From the NCBI RefSeq assembly GCF_000429485.1, contig NZ_KE386907.1:567096-631095 (forward strand): DNA of 64,000 nt, given 5' to 3'. Below are positions 24,294 through 32,532 of the stretch, piece by piece. Position 1 is the stretch's first letter. Every line of letters begins with the position of its first letter. Position numbers and translations under genes: made by a program. Origin of the DNA: Aliagarivorans marinus DSM 23064 (lineage in GTDB: Bacteria > Pseudomonadota > Gammaproteobacteria > Enterobacterales > Celerinatantimonadaceae). The notes under the pieces are model-generated. The model worked only from the letters and a program-made list of their open reading frames with translations. It did no database searches and had not been told where the DNA came from.

Positions 24294-24940
24294 ATTCAAC
24301 ACCTAAAAACGAAACGGACTCGCAAGATAAACGCCGCCAAGCCCGCATTGAGACGGAAGAGCGAATTCTGCGCGCCGCGGAGTCCTCGTTTGCCCAAAGC
24401 GGCTTTCGTGGTACCACGATGGAGCAGATCGCCTCCGCCGCCGGCATGTCAAAGCAGAACATGATCTATTACTACCCCTCGAAAGAGGCCATCTATCACG
24501 CAGTTCTCAAGCATATTCTCGATCTATGGCTGGAGCATATGCAGTTCGAAGCCCGTGGCAACGAAACCCCAAAAGAGATTATCGAGTCTTACATCATGGG
24601 TAAGCTTGAGATGGCGCGCGACTACCCTGATGCCTCCAAGGTGTTCGCACTGGAGGTCATCGCCGGCGCACCAGTGCTAAAAGATGCCCTTCAAAACGAG
24701 CTCAAGCCACTGTTTGACCGCGATATCGCGCTGGTTGAGAGCTGGATCGATGCCGGGCAACTGCGCAAGTTCGACCCGCGCCACTTCTTCTTTACCGTAT
24801 GGGCTGCTTCGCAAACCTACGCCGATTTTGCCACTCAGGTGAGCCTGATGATGGGCAAACAGCAGCTCGAAGAGCAAGACTACCAAGACGCCGCCAGCTT
24901 CCTCGCGGGAATGGTACTGCGCGGCCTGGCCCCTGAGTAA
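24290..24940 (+). CDS. TetR-family regulator, RutR-like
   Basis: The product of 216 residues has a TetR helix-turn-helix (TEERILRAAESSFAQSGFRGTTMEQIASAAGMSKQNMIYYYPSKEAIY). The C-terminal domain has the pattern of RutR (IESYIMGKLEMARDYPDASKVFALEVIAGAP, DPRHFFFTVWAASQTYADF). RutR in Escherichia coli binds uracil and controls pyrimidine breakdown, whose product is beta-alanine or 3-hydroxypropionate. That fits the adjacent aminotransferase and semialdehyde dehydrogenase. The ATG at 24290 overlaps the LysR stop codon. A longer frame reaching back to 24194 lies inside the LysR gene and is rejected. RutR identity is inferred. Confidence 0.85.
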   Translation: MNSTPKNETDSQDKRRQARIETEERILRAAESSFAQSGFRGTTMEQIASAAGMSKQNMIYYYPSKEAIYHAVLKHILDLWLEHMQFEARGNETPKEIIESYIMGKLEMARDYPDASKVFALEVIAGAPVLKDALQNELKPLFDRDIALVESWIDAGQLRKFDPRHFFFTVWAASQTYADFATQVSLMMGKQQLEEQDYQDAASFLAGMVLRGLAPE

Positions 24941-24943
24941 GCA

Positions 24944-25621
24944 ATGTCCAAGGCAAGACCTGTCGATTTACCAGCGCCTGATTTACCAGCGCTTGAGCAC
25001 GCCCTCAAGCGCTGGCTAGCCGCCCAACCAACTAGCGACCAAGCCCACGATGTTGGCCATATCGAGCGCGTGGTAGTGAGCTGTAAACAGCTGGCTAAAC
25101 AGGAAAATGCCTCGCTCGAGGTGGTGGTGCCCGCCGCCTGGCTACACGATTGTGTTAGCCTGCCGAAAAACCACCCGCAGCGGGCTCAGGCATCGAGCCT
25201 GGCGGCAGAGCGCGCGGCGCAAGTCCTACTAGAGCTCGGCTACCCCAAGGCATTACTGCCAGAGGTTCAGCATGCCATTCGCGCCCATAGCTTCAGTGCT
25301 GGCATTCCCTGCGAGACCATTGAGGCCAAAATTCTGCAAGACGCCGATCGCTTAGATGCCCTCGGCGCTATCGGCATCGCGCGCTGCCTGCAAGTCAGCT
25401 GCGCGCTGAAACGGCCGCTCTATCACCCCATCGACCCGCTGTGTGAGACGCGCCAACCCGACGATAGCCTGGCAGCCATAGATCATTTCCATACAAAGCT
25501 ATTTTCATTAAGCGAGAAGATGAACACGGAGTCAGGCAAGGCAGAGGGGGAACGGCGCACACAGTACATGCGGGAGTTCTTGCATCAATTAGGCTCGGAG
25601 ATAAATGCTGGGGAAGCGTGA
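24944..25621 (+). CDS. HD-domain phosphohydrolase
   Basis: The 225-residue product keeps the HD metal ligands: AHDVGHIERV with the first His, AAWLHDC with the HD pair, and a later DADRLDALGAIGI aspartate. The order and spacing match YedJ-like HD hydrolases, which probably act on nucleotides or phosphorylated small molecules; the substrate is unknown. It starts three bases after the TetR stop codon, so it is the third gene of a LysR-TetR-HD operon and may be co-regulated with pyrimidine or beta-alanine catabolism. Confidence 0.88.
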   Translation: MSKARPVDLPAPDLPALEHALKRWLAAQPTSDQAHDVGHIERVVVSCKQLAKQENASLEVVVPAAWLHDCVSLPKNHPQRAQASSLAAERAAQVLLELGYPKALLPEVQHAIRAHSFSAGIPCETIEAKILQDADRLDALGAIGIARCLQVSCALKRPLYHPIDPLCETRQPDDSLAAIDHFHTKLFSLSEKMNTESGKAEGERRTQYMREFLHQLGSEINAGEA

Positions 25622-25633
25622 TAGCTCGCGCAC

Positions 25634-26449
25634 TTACTCGATCACCGCAATGGGCACATCAGGATAGCGGGCGGTAATCGCCAAGTACTCACCGTTACTT
25701 TTGATGATCGCTAAACCGTGATTAAAGGCTTGCAGCAGTGTTTGCGCTGATTCAATCTGCTTACCGATCAACAAGTGCACCGAGGCAGTCATCACAAAGT
25801 GCCGCGGCACTTGCAGCATCGCCCGCTCCTCGGCAGAAAGCTGGGAGTAGATAAGGGTTTGAGCGACCGAGTAGTCAATCAGTAAGGCATCTATACGCCC
25901 TACCAGCAATTTCTTGAAGTTCTGCAGATCGGTGTTCACTTGCTCGATTTTATACTCGCCCTGCTCGCCTCGGCGCCAAAAGGCCTCGTTGTAGGTGTAG
26001 CCACGCACCACGCCCACCACCTTGCCTGCTAGCTCATCTAAATCGGTGTACTGCGGTTCACCCTTTAGGCTGATCAGTACGCTGCCACCGTAGACCAGCG
26101 GCTCAGAATGCAAAAAATAGAGCTTGCGTTGCTCCTTGTAGGCCCAATAGGAGCTGGCATGATAGACCCCCGCCTGAGTAGTCGCCAAAGCCCGCTGCCA
26201 AGGAAGGTAGTCAAACTTGGCCTGATAGCCCGCGTGCAAAAATGCCGCTGCCACGATGGCATTTATCAAGCCGCCATCATCACGTAGCTGTGAGGTAAAG
26301 GGCTCGTGTTCTCCGGTAGCGATGCGCACAACTGGCAATCCGGCAGGCTCGGCGGTAGCCTCCGATGCAAACACACAGAGACTCAGCACAAGAGGAGCAA
26401 GGGATAACCGCCAAGCAAAACGCTGCGTAAAAGCGTTAGTAAACAGCAT
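25634..26449 (-). CDS. periplasmic family-3 type substrate-binding protein
   Basis: The 271-residue product has a signal peptide (LSLAPLVLSLCVFASEATA) and then the bilobed pattern of amino-acid-type binding proteins (SBP_bac_3): VVRIATGEHEPFTSQLRDDGGLINAIV at the start, LDELAGKVVGVVRGYTYNEAF in lobe two, and FKKLLVGRIDALLIDYSVAQTLI. No permease or ATPase lies nearby. Orphan proteins of this group act as solute receptors or with distant transporters. The ligand is not clear. It is convergent with the HD gene, 12 bases apart. Confidence 0.82.
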   Translation of the reverse strand: MLFTNAFTQRFAWRLSLAPLVLSLCVFASEATAEPAGLPVVRIATGEHEPFTSQLRDDGGLINAIVAAAFLHAGYQAKFDYLPWQRALATTQAGVYHASSYWAYKEQRKLYFLHSEPLVYGGSVLISLKGEPQYTDLDELAGKVVGVVRGYTYNEAFWRRGEQGEYKIEQVNTDLQNFKKLLVGRIDALLIDYSVAQTLIYSQLSAEERAMLQVPRHFVMTASVHLLIGKQIESAQTLLQAFNHGLAIIKSNGEYLAITARYPDVPIAVIE

Positions 26450-26566
26450 AACTGCGTTGGAGGTGAGATGGGAGAGGATGACAATAACCTTATGTCTTTG
26501 CTCAAATTAACCTAAGCATAGTCCTCTCTGGAGTGTGTTGAAACCCCGAGCGCCGGTGTTAAATCT

Positions 26567-27373
26567 TCAGCGCTGTTCCGGGCTTGCCAGCACCATATAG
26601 TTAACAGCCAGAGAGCGGCTTTCGCGCCAGCGCTGGCTCAACAGGGAGTAGCGCAGCCCGAGCCAGCGAGTGGCACTTAGTTGGTTCGCGTGCATCATCT
26701 GTTCGAGCTCGCCGGGGGTTACAAAAGAGCGCCATTGGTGGGTCCCTTTGGGCAGCCAACCAAGCACATACTCAGCACCGACAATTGCAATCAGGTAGGA
26801 CAACCAACTACGATTGAGCGTCGCCATCACCAACAAGCCCTGCCGCTTTAGTAAGCTCGCGCAGCAATCCACCAGCGCTCGCTGGGCAACCACATGCTCA
26901 ATCACCTCGGCGTTAATCACCACATCGAAGCGCAGCTCACTGCCAAGCAGTGATTCCGCTAGCGCCTGACGATAGTCAATGGCCAGCCCCTGCTGCTGCG
27001 CCCGCGCCTTGGCAATCGAGATACTGTTGGCGCTGGCATCCACCGCCACCACGTCAGCGCCGAGTCGTGCCAACGGCTCGCTGAGCAGGCCACCGCCGCA
27101 GCCAATGTCTAGGATTTGTAAACCCTCCAAGGGAGTGTCACCCGCATCAAGGGCAGCCTGCACCTTCTCGGGTGTATCTAGTATAAAGGGCAACGAGAAG
27201 TGCTGGCATACGCCACTGAGGATGGGCACCAGACGGGCACGGTTAAACCGATGGACATGCTTAAACGCGCCTTGTTCGTCCCACCAGAGTGAGGCGAGTT
27301 GCTCAAACTTCTCCAACTCCTGCTCAGAGCTGAACCCGCGGAAGGTTCCCACTAACTGATCGCGTCGCTGCAC
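26567..27373 (-). CDS. ubiG: UbiG-like SAM-dependent O-methyltransferase
   Basis: The 268-residue protein carries the Rossmann SAM site ILDIGCGGGLLSEPLARLGADVVAVD and the UbiG signatures LASLWWDEQGAFKHVHRFNRARL, IINAEVIEHV-like VINAEVIEHV, and IVGAEYVLGWLPKGTHQW. UbiG methylates hydroxylated polyprenyl benzoquinols in ubiquinone synthesis. Compared with the usual gammaproteobacterial protein (about 240 residues), it has an extra 25 residues after RARL, as in the alphaproteobacterial and mitochondrial COQ3 type. GGAG precedes a GTG start. It may be a second or transferred copy; the chromosome's usual ubiG is not in this window. Confidence 0.85.
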   Translation of the reverse strand: MQRRDQLVGTFRGFSSEQELEKFEQLASLWWDEQGAFKHVHRFNRARLVPILSGVCQHFSLPFILDTPEKVQAALDAGDTPLEGLQILDIGCGGGLLSEPLARLGADVVAVDASANSISIAKARAQQQGLAIDYRQALAESLLGSELRFDVVINAEVIEHVVAQRALVDCCASLLKRQGLLVMATLNRSWLSYLIAIVGAEYVLGWLPKGTHQWRSFVTPGELEQMMHANQLSATRWLGLRYSLLSQRWRESRSLAVNYMVLASPEQR

Positions 27374-27569
27374 CTGTTTTCTCCAAAAATTGCTTTTGGA
27401 ATGTTACGAGACAAACTCCGCGTTGGTTCTCTGAGCGAGTGACCTCGCCGCATAAACAAGCGCCTAACTGCCCGCCAAATCTCAGATTTTGATATTTGTC
27501 AGCGTCAGCTTTACTTTGGCGGCGTATACTGCGGCGGCACAATAAAAACAGTCACACTGTGAGCTTTCC

Positions 27570-28118
27570 ATGCTATTCAAATTGTTCTCCACCTTCTTTT
27601 ATCTGGGCGCAGTCACCTTTGGTGGCGGCTATGCCATGATGGCTCTGCTCGAGCATCAACTGGTCGAAAAGCACCGCTGGCTAAGCAGCGAAGAGCTGCT
27701 CGAGATTACCGCGATTGCCCAGATAACCCCCGGCACCATCGCCATCAACGCAGCCACCTTTGTCGGTCGCCGGGTGGCTGGCATCCCCGGTGCGATTGTT
27801 TCTTCCATCGCCATCGTACTGCCGCCGCTTTTAATTGTTGGCACCCTGGCCAGCTACCTACCGCAGTTCTTCGGCCAGGAGTGGCTACACAACGCCTTTA
27901 TGGGCATGCGCTATGCCGTAGCGGCACTGATTGCCCATGCGGCGGTATCGATGCTGATGAAAGGGGTCACCTCCAAGCTAGGGCGCGCGCTGTTCCTGCT
28001 TGCGCTGGCGATTTTGATCTTCACCCCTATCCACCCACTGCTGATGATTGTGCTGGGCGGCAGCACCGGCATCGCCCTGCATGCGCTGGGTATCATCGGT
28101 AACAAGGCAGAGGCATAG
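27570..28118 (+). CDS. chromate transporter, N-terminal half-type subunit
   Basis: The 182-residue membrane protein begins with the CHR signature TFFYLGAVTFGGGYAMMALLEHQLVEKHRWLSSEEL, followed by a second motif ITPGTIAINAATFVGRRVAG. Short-chain CHR proteins come in pairs of about 180 residues, each with about six helices in inverted topology, and together make a chromate efflux transporter. The partner starts two bases downstream. The divergent promoter region is shared with ubiG. Confidence 0.88.
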   Translation: MLFKLFSTFFYLGAVTFGGGYAMMALLEHQLVEKHRWLSSEELLEITAIAQITPGTIAINAATFVGRRVAGIPGAIVSSIAIVLPPLLIVGTLASYLPQFFGQEWLHNAFMGMRYAVAALIAHAAVSMLMKGVTSKLGRALFLLALAILIFTPIHPLLMIVLGGSTGIALHALGIIGNKAEA

Positions 28119-28120
28119 AG

Positions 28121-28666
28121 ATGGTATTTGTTGAACTGTTTATCGCCTTCTTCCGCATTGGCCTGTTTAGCTTCGGCGGCGGGCTGGCAATGATCCCGAT
28201 GTACCTCACCGAGGTGGAAAAACACGGCTGGATGACCCAGCAAGAGTTTATGAACATCGTGGCCCTATCGCAGATGACTCCGGGCCCGATTGCGGTGAAC
28301 ATGGCCAGCTATGTGGGCAGTGGGGCGGCTGGTTTTGCCGGCGCAACCGTGGCCACCTTTGCGCTGGCACTGCCCTCTGTGCTAGCTATTTTGGCGCTCA
28401 CCAGTGTGCTGCACCGTATTCAGCACAATCCTTGGAAAGAAGCGTTTTTCTTTGGGATAAAATCGGCAGCGATGGCGCTTATCTTCTATGCCGGATGGCT
28501 GATTGCCAGTGATACTTTGGCCCTGAGTTTACAAGAGAGTGAGTGGTCAGCCGTGGCGGGAGCACTGGTTGTAGCTGCGGTCTACGCCGCCCGAACCTAC
28601 CTGCCCAAGGTATCACCGGTACTACTTATCGTCATCGCTGCTTTTGTAGGTTTTTGGGTATTCTAG
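28121..28666 (+). CDS. chromate transporter, second half-type subunit
   Basis: The 181-residue protein has the same CHR repeat as the preceding gene: FFRIGLFSFGGGLAMIPMYLTEVEKHGWMTQQEF, then QMTPGPIAVNMASYVG. It is predicted to pair with the upstream half to form the transporter; the separation into two genes is normal for the short-chain subfamily. It is the last gene of the unit, followed by a strong terminator. Confidence 0.88.
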   Translation: MVFVELFIAFFRIGLFSFGGGLAMIPMYLTEVEKHGWMTQQEFMNIVALSQMTPGPIAVNMASYVGSGAAGFAGATVATFALALPSVLAILALTSVLHRIQHNPWKEAFFFGIKSAAMALIFYAGWLIASDTLALSLQESEWSAVAGALVVAAVYAARTYLPKVSPVLLIVIAAFVGFWVF

Positions 28667-28690
28667 AAAGGCATTTAGCAGGCTCGATTA

Positions 28691-28713
28691 ACGGCAGCGT
28701 AAGCTGCCGTTTT
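28691..28713 (+). terminator. rho-independent terminator after the chromate transporter genes
   Basis: ACGGCAGC and GCTGCCGT form a perfect 8-bp stem with a 4-base loop, followed by TTT. It lies 24 bases after the stop codon, ahead of the convergent acyltransferase. Confidence 0.8.
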
Positions 28714-28729
28714 GCGTAATGGCTGAACC

Positions 28730-29386
28730 TCAGCTACGATGCTCCTCAAATGACGACTTGGTTAAGCAGTGGGTCTCTAGCTCAGTAAAACGCTCGCTGA
28801 GCTGGGCTAATAAGCCATCCGCATCTCGATACTCGCTCAGTGCTTTACCAATAATCACATCGCAGTTGTAGGGAATAAACAACGCTTCACCACGCGGTAG
28901 CGCCATACCTAAACCACGCATGATAACGGGCGTAATTGGCACACTATCAAGGCGCTTAGCCAGGTGGTAGATGCCCTTTTTAAGAGGGGCTAGCTGCTCT
29001 GGTTGGCCCCGCGTTCCTTCCGGAAACAACACCAGTATGTCGCCATGTTCAAGCGCACTCACGCTTTGGTTGAACAGCTTATCCAGTTCGCGTACGTGCT
29101 TACGCTCCAAGGGAATAATCCCGATTACCTTTAAAGAGAACCAAGCAAGAAAGCGCGAAGATAAAAAGTAATCGGCCGCAGCCACGGGGCGAACTCGATG
29201 GATCTGATGCAAAGGATAAAGGCTCATTAACACCAGTGTATCGAGATGGCTATTATGATTAGCGGCGATAATCGCCGGCCCACTTTGGGGTAGCAAGTTT
29301 CGCTGGCGCGTATTTAGACCTAAACCTAACAACACTAAGGGCTTAACTAGCAGCGCAAAAAACAGGACTTTTAGCAGACGATTCAT
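28730..29386 (-). CDS. 1-acyl-sn-glycerol-3-phosphate acyltransferase-like protein
   Basis: The 218-residue protein has the PlsC catalytic motif NHNSHLDT (HxxxxD) and the FPEGTRG motif. A hydrophobic N-terminus would hold it at the inner membrane. It transfers fatty acyl chains to lysophosphatidic acid or a similar lysolipid. It lies two bases downstream of a CdsA-like gene in a cluster that also has a CDP-alcohol phosphatidyltransferase. This makes a dedicated phospholipid pathway likely, distinct from the housekeeping plsC. Confidence 0.9.
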   Translation of the reverse strand: MNRLLKVLFFALLVKPLVLLGLGLNTRQRNLLPQSGPAIIAANHNSHLDTLVLMSLYPLHQIHRVRPVAAADYFLSSRFLAWFSLKVIGIIPLERKHVRELDKLFNQSVSALEHGDILVLFPEGTRGQPEQLAPLKKGIYHLAKRLDSVPITPVIMRGLGMALPRGEALFIPYNCDVIIGKALSEYRDADGLLAQLSERFTELETHCLTKSSFEEHRS

Positions 29387-29388
29387 CT

Positions 29389-30321
29389 TTAATAATACAA
29401 GTAATATAAGTAGTGAAAAAACAGTGGGGCGGTATAAATCAGGCTATCTAAACGATCAAGGATCCCACCATGACCAGGAATAAGATGACCACTATCTTTG
29501 ATTTGAAGGTCACGCTTCACAGAGGAAAGCACCACGTCACCAAAAAAGCCACTGATACCAATAAGCCCTCCGGCAACTAAGCCTTGCAGCATGCTTAATG
29601 GCGTTAATAACGGAGCAACTAGCGCGCTACACAAGGTAACAGTGCTAACGCCACCAATTAATCCTTCCCAGGTTTTATTAGGGCTGACCTTCGGAATAAG
29701 CTTGTGCTTACCGATACTCTTACCCCAAACAAACTGACAGACATCATTAAACTGAGTCATAAAGAGTAGATAGATCACCAAACCGATCCCACCCGCATTA
29801 CTGTTTATGGTAGGAAGCGTTAAAAGGTAGGGAATGTGGCTTAGAGAGAACACGGTCAACATAACCGCCCAATGCATACTTCCAGCGGCACGAATAAAGC
29901 CTTGTGTATCACCAATCAGCACCATTCGCATCGGTATAAACAGAAACACATACACTGGGATAAAAATGATAAACACCCCATACCAGCCAACTGCTACCCA
30001 GTAATACTGAATGGGTATCGACAGATACAGCCAGAACATCACATTACGATCGGTTTGTCGGCTAGGTACGATAGACAAGAACTCTTTCAACGCGAGAAAG
30101 CTCAAAAAGCCGAAGAAGACGATGGCCGTCAGGTCGCTCAAGCTCAGCATCAAAAACAGGACTGCAACCATCCACCACCAAGACTGAATGCGTAACTTCA
30201 GCTCTTGATAATCCCGCTCAGGGCTTCTAACTCGCTTCACCCAAGTCACCAAAGAAGCAATAACCAGCAAACACAACACTGCCGACATGGCGATTAACGA
30301 GTGTGGCGGAACCTTAATCAT
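29389..30321 (-). CDS. ynbB: CdsA-like phosphatidate cytidylyltransferase (YnbB type)
   Basis: The 310-residue protein has about eight membrane helices and ends with an intact CdsA signature (SSVKRDLQIKDSGHL, then PGHGGILDRLDS). It should make CDP-diacylglycerol from phosphatidate and CTP. The ATG at 30321 has GGAG eight bases upstream and overlaps the preceding gene by 8 bases; the longer frame at 30366 is discounted. The pairing with a CDP-alcohol transferase of unusual motif recalls ynbA-ynbB of Escherichia coli, a cluster of unknown product. The symbol is assigned by this analogy. Confidence 0.8.
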   Translation of the reverse strand: MIKVPPHSLIAMSAVLCLLVIASLVTWVKRVRSPERDYQELKLRIQSWWWMVAVLFLMLSLSDLTAIVFFGFLSFLALKEFLSIVPSRQTDRNVMFWLYLSIPIQYYWVAVGWYGVFIIFIPVYVFLFIPMRMVLIGDTQGFIRAAGSMHWAVMLTVFSLSHIPYLLTLPTINSNAGGIGLVIYLLFMTQFNDVCQFVWGKSIGKHKLIPKVSPNKTWEGLIGGVSTVTLCSALVAPLLTPLSMLQGLVAGGLIGISGFFGDVVLSSVKRDLQIKDSGHLIPGHGGILDRLDSLIYTAPLFFHYLYYLYY

Positions 30322-30973
30322 GCGCTTGCTCCATATAGCGATAGGCCGCTCGAGCCCTGGCGACACAGGTCACTACGCACCCAACCACTATAACCACCAG
30401 CGCGGCGAGCAACAGCCGCCCCTGAGCCCAAAAGAGAGGCTCTACAACGCTCAGCAAACAAGCGCCGGTAACTAGCGCCATACGGTGCTGCTTTGCCATT
30501 GGCCCGCGAAAGTCACTGGGAGCACCGATACTGGTAGCCAAGGTACGAATGTAAGCGGTTAGCACCGCTAATAATGCTGCAGACCACCCCAAAACCGGCG
30601 CGATGGAACAAGAAGAAACCGCGTAGCCTGCGGCAATCAGAATAATAGGGTCGGCAATACGGTCGGGAATATCATTAAAAAGTTCGCCCGAAGGCGTGTG
30701 TTTGCCCCCTTCAACCGCAACCATCCCATCAAATAAGTTGCACAGTAATCGGCCTTGGATGCAAATCGCGGCCACCACCGGCAACAAACGCTCCGACCAA
30801 CCATCCGCATGGGGCCAAGCCAATAACGCCAATGCCGCGAGCATAGCAAACACGACACTAAACATGGATATTTCGTTGGGGGTAATATTACGCTGACTCA
30901 ACCAACGCGCGGTTGATTTTGCGGCGCCTGCGCTGCGCACTTTTAGCGGTCGCCGAGACTCTAACCCATCCAC
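30314..30973 (-). CDS. ynbA: CDP-alcohol phosphatidyltransferase with variant active site (YnbA type)
   Basis: The 219-residue protein has about six helices and the CDP-alcohol transferase motif region NLFDGMVAVEGG then GELFNDIPDR. The usual D-G-x2-A-R-x8-G-x3-D-x3-D has Val in place of Arg and Asn in place of the third Asp. As I recall, this variant is shared by a YnbA-like subfamily, so it is probably ancestral rather than damage. The acceptor alcohol is unknown. AAGGAG precedes the GTG start at 30973. It overlaps ynbB by 8 bases. Confidence 0.8.
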   Translation of the reverse strand: MDGLESRRPLKVRSAGAAKSTARWLSQRNITPNEISMFSVVFAMLAALALLAWPHADGWSERLLPVVAAICIQGRLLCNLFDGMVAVEGGKHTPSGELFNDIPDRIADPIILIAAGYAVSSCSIAPVLGWSAALLAVLTAYIRTLATSIGAPSDFRGPMAKQHRMALVTGACLLSVVEPLFWAQGRLLLAALVVIVVGCVVTCVARARAAYRYMEQAHD

Positions 30974-31002
30974 TCACTTTACTCCTTAACTCTTTGTGAC
31001 TG

Positions 31003-31410
31003 CTAATTTTTTATACTGAGATGTAACTTAGAAGCAGTCACCAAACAGAACAAAAATGCCCCCCCTGAAGGGAGGCTAATAGTCGCCATAATTCGCGGCG
31101 TAGAAATCAAAAAATGTAACAAGGCCAAACCGCTTCCGGTGATGCAAACTGCGCCCAAGGACGACAGAACGATACGTAGTGGGTGGCTAATCAAGTGGCA
31201 AAATAGGTAGCTAACCAGTTTGATCAGAACGAGGGTGATGAGCATGCTTGCAGCGCCTTGCGCCAGCCCCAGTAAACAACGCTGCAAAGGACCAGCGTCG
31301 TGGTTTAACCAATAAGCCCATGTTCCCCATATTACGAATGCGCAGACAGCAGAGCAGAATCGATACTCCAAACGCGCTCCCAGTCGCTGCAATAACGCCA
31401 TCTTTAACAA
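31003..31410 (-). CDS. small four-helix membrane protein, first gene of the phospholipid cluster
   Basis: The 135-residue protein has about four hydrophobic segments (CSAVCAFVIWGTWAYWL, MLITLVLIKLVSYLFCHLI, VLSSLGAVCITGSGLALLHFL, SGGAFLFCLVTASKL). I do not recognise the family. It ends 29 bases before ynbA on the same strand and is the likely first gene of the unit. The start may be the TTG at 31410 or the ATG at 31401; GGAGAG favours the TTG. Confidence 0.6.
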   Translation of the reverse strand: MLKMALLQRLGARLEYRFCSAVCAFVIWGTWAYWLNHDAGPLQRCLLGLAQGAASMLITLVLIKLVSYLFCHLISHPLRIVLSSLGAVCITGSGLALLHFLISTPRIMATISLPSGGAFLFCLVTASKLHLSIKN

Positions 31411-31854
31411 CCAACTCTCCAGCTTCCAAGATCAATAATCAGAAACAAACTGCGCTCGCAAAGCATCGCTCAAGTACCATATCGGCCCCCAATAACCGCT
31501 ACCGACTGTTGCCTGGAGTCACTGACTTAGGTACTCCAGCCAATCGGAATCGTTTAAACAAAAGCTCAATAGCAAGCTAACGGTTCGAAAGCCAACCAAA
31601 TCACCACGGCCAAGCTGATTATACTATCACCACGTTTTATCTTTATCTATCATAAGGTTATATAGAAAACGACCGCCGATAAGAAATAGCGAGCATCGTT
31701 ACGTACGGTATCTATGAGCAAGCTATCGCTTCACGCAAGAGACGCGATGGGTAAACAGCGATAACTGCGGAAAGCCACCCACGTCGATAAGGAATAGTTC
31801 ATCCAATCCAGCCCGAAACGCGTACACTAGTTCTAGTCAGCAAGTGGAGGCAAG
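31411..31854 (+). other. intergenic region without recognised feature
   Basis: This 444-base gap separates the divergent phospholipid cluster and the ABC exporter operon. I see no gene, repeat or RNA in it. Short frames here lack ribosome binding sites and coding pattern. A GGAGG ribosome binding site for the ATPase lies at its right end. It should contain two promoters. Confidence 0.5.
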
Positions 31855-32532
31855 ATGCTGGAAATCAAAGGATTAGCGAAAACCTACCCAGGTGGTGAGC
31901 AGGCCGTTCTCAGTGAGCTAGCCTTTCAGCTGGCAAGCGGTGAGAGCGCGGCGTTGATGGGTGCCAGTGGTTCAGGCAAGAGCACCCTGCTCCACGTGAT
32001 TGGCACCCTCGACAGCGCCGACGCCGGGCAGGTGTTGTTCGAAGGCATCGACCTACAGCAGCAAAATGACGCGCAGCGCTGCCAGTTTCGCCGCCAGCAG
32101 CTGGGTTTTATCTTTCAACAATACAACCTGCTGCCCACCCTCAATGTACTCGACAATATCCTGTTCCCGCGCCGACTGCTTGGCCTTAGCGATAAGCTAT
32201 CAACGGTTGATGAACTTATCGCTGCCTTAGACATAGCCCCCTTGCTCAAACGCTGGCCCGAGCAGCTTTCTGGCGGGCAGCAGCAGCGGGTCGCCATCGC
32301 CCGAGCGCTTAGCCATCAGCCCAAGCTGTTGCTGGCCGACGAGCCCACCGGCAACCTCGATGAGCAGCTTAGCCAGCAGGTGATGGGGCTGCTTTCAGCG
32401 CAAGTTGAGCAGCAAGGCTGCGCGCTGCTGCTGGTAACCCACAGCCGTGAAGCCGCGGCCCACTGCCACCAACACTGGCGCTTACACAATGGTCAGGCCC
32501 AACTTTGCGAGCGCCTCGATGATGCCAGCTAG
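31855..32532 (+). CDS. LolD/MacB-type ABC ATPase (AttE-like)
   Basis: The 225-residue ATPase has Walker A (GASGSGKST), the Q-loop (IFQQYNLLPTLN), the signature LSGGQQQRVAIARAL and Walker B (LLLADEPTGNLDE). It belongs to the LolD/MacB/FtsE branch that works with FtsX-fold permeases on lipoproteins, peptides or envelope components. The next gene is such a permease, overlapping by 14 bases. GGAGG lies before the ATG. Together with the lipocalin-like third gene the set resembles AttEFGH, an uncharacterised exporter. Confidence 0.92.
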   Translation: MLEIKGLAKTYPGGEQAVLSELAFQLASGESAALMGASGSGKSTLLHVIGTLDSADAGQVLFEGIDLQQQNDAQRCQFRRQQLGFIFQQYNLLPTLNVLDNILFPRRLLGLSDKLSTVDELIAALDIAPLLKRWPEQLSGGQQQRVAIARALSHQPKLLLADEPTGNLDEQLSQQVMGLLSAQVEQQGCALLLVTHSREAAAHCHQHWRLHNGQAQLCERLDDAS

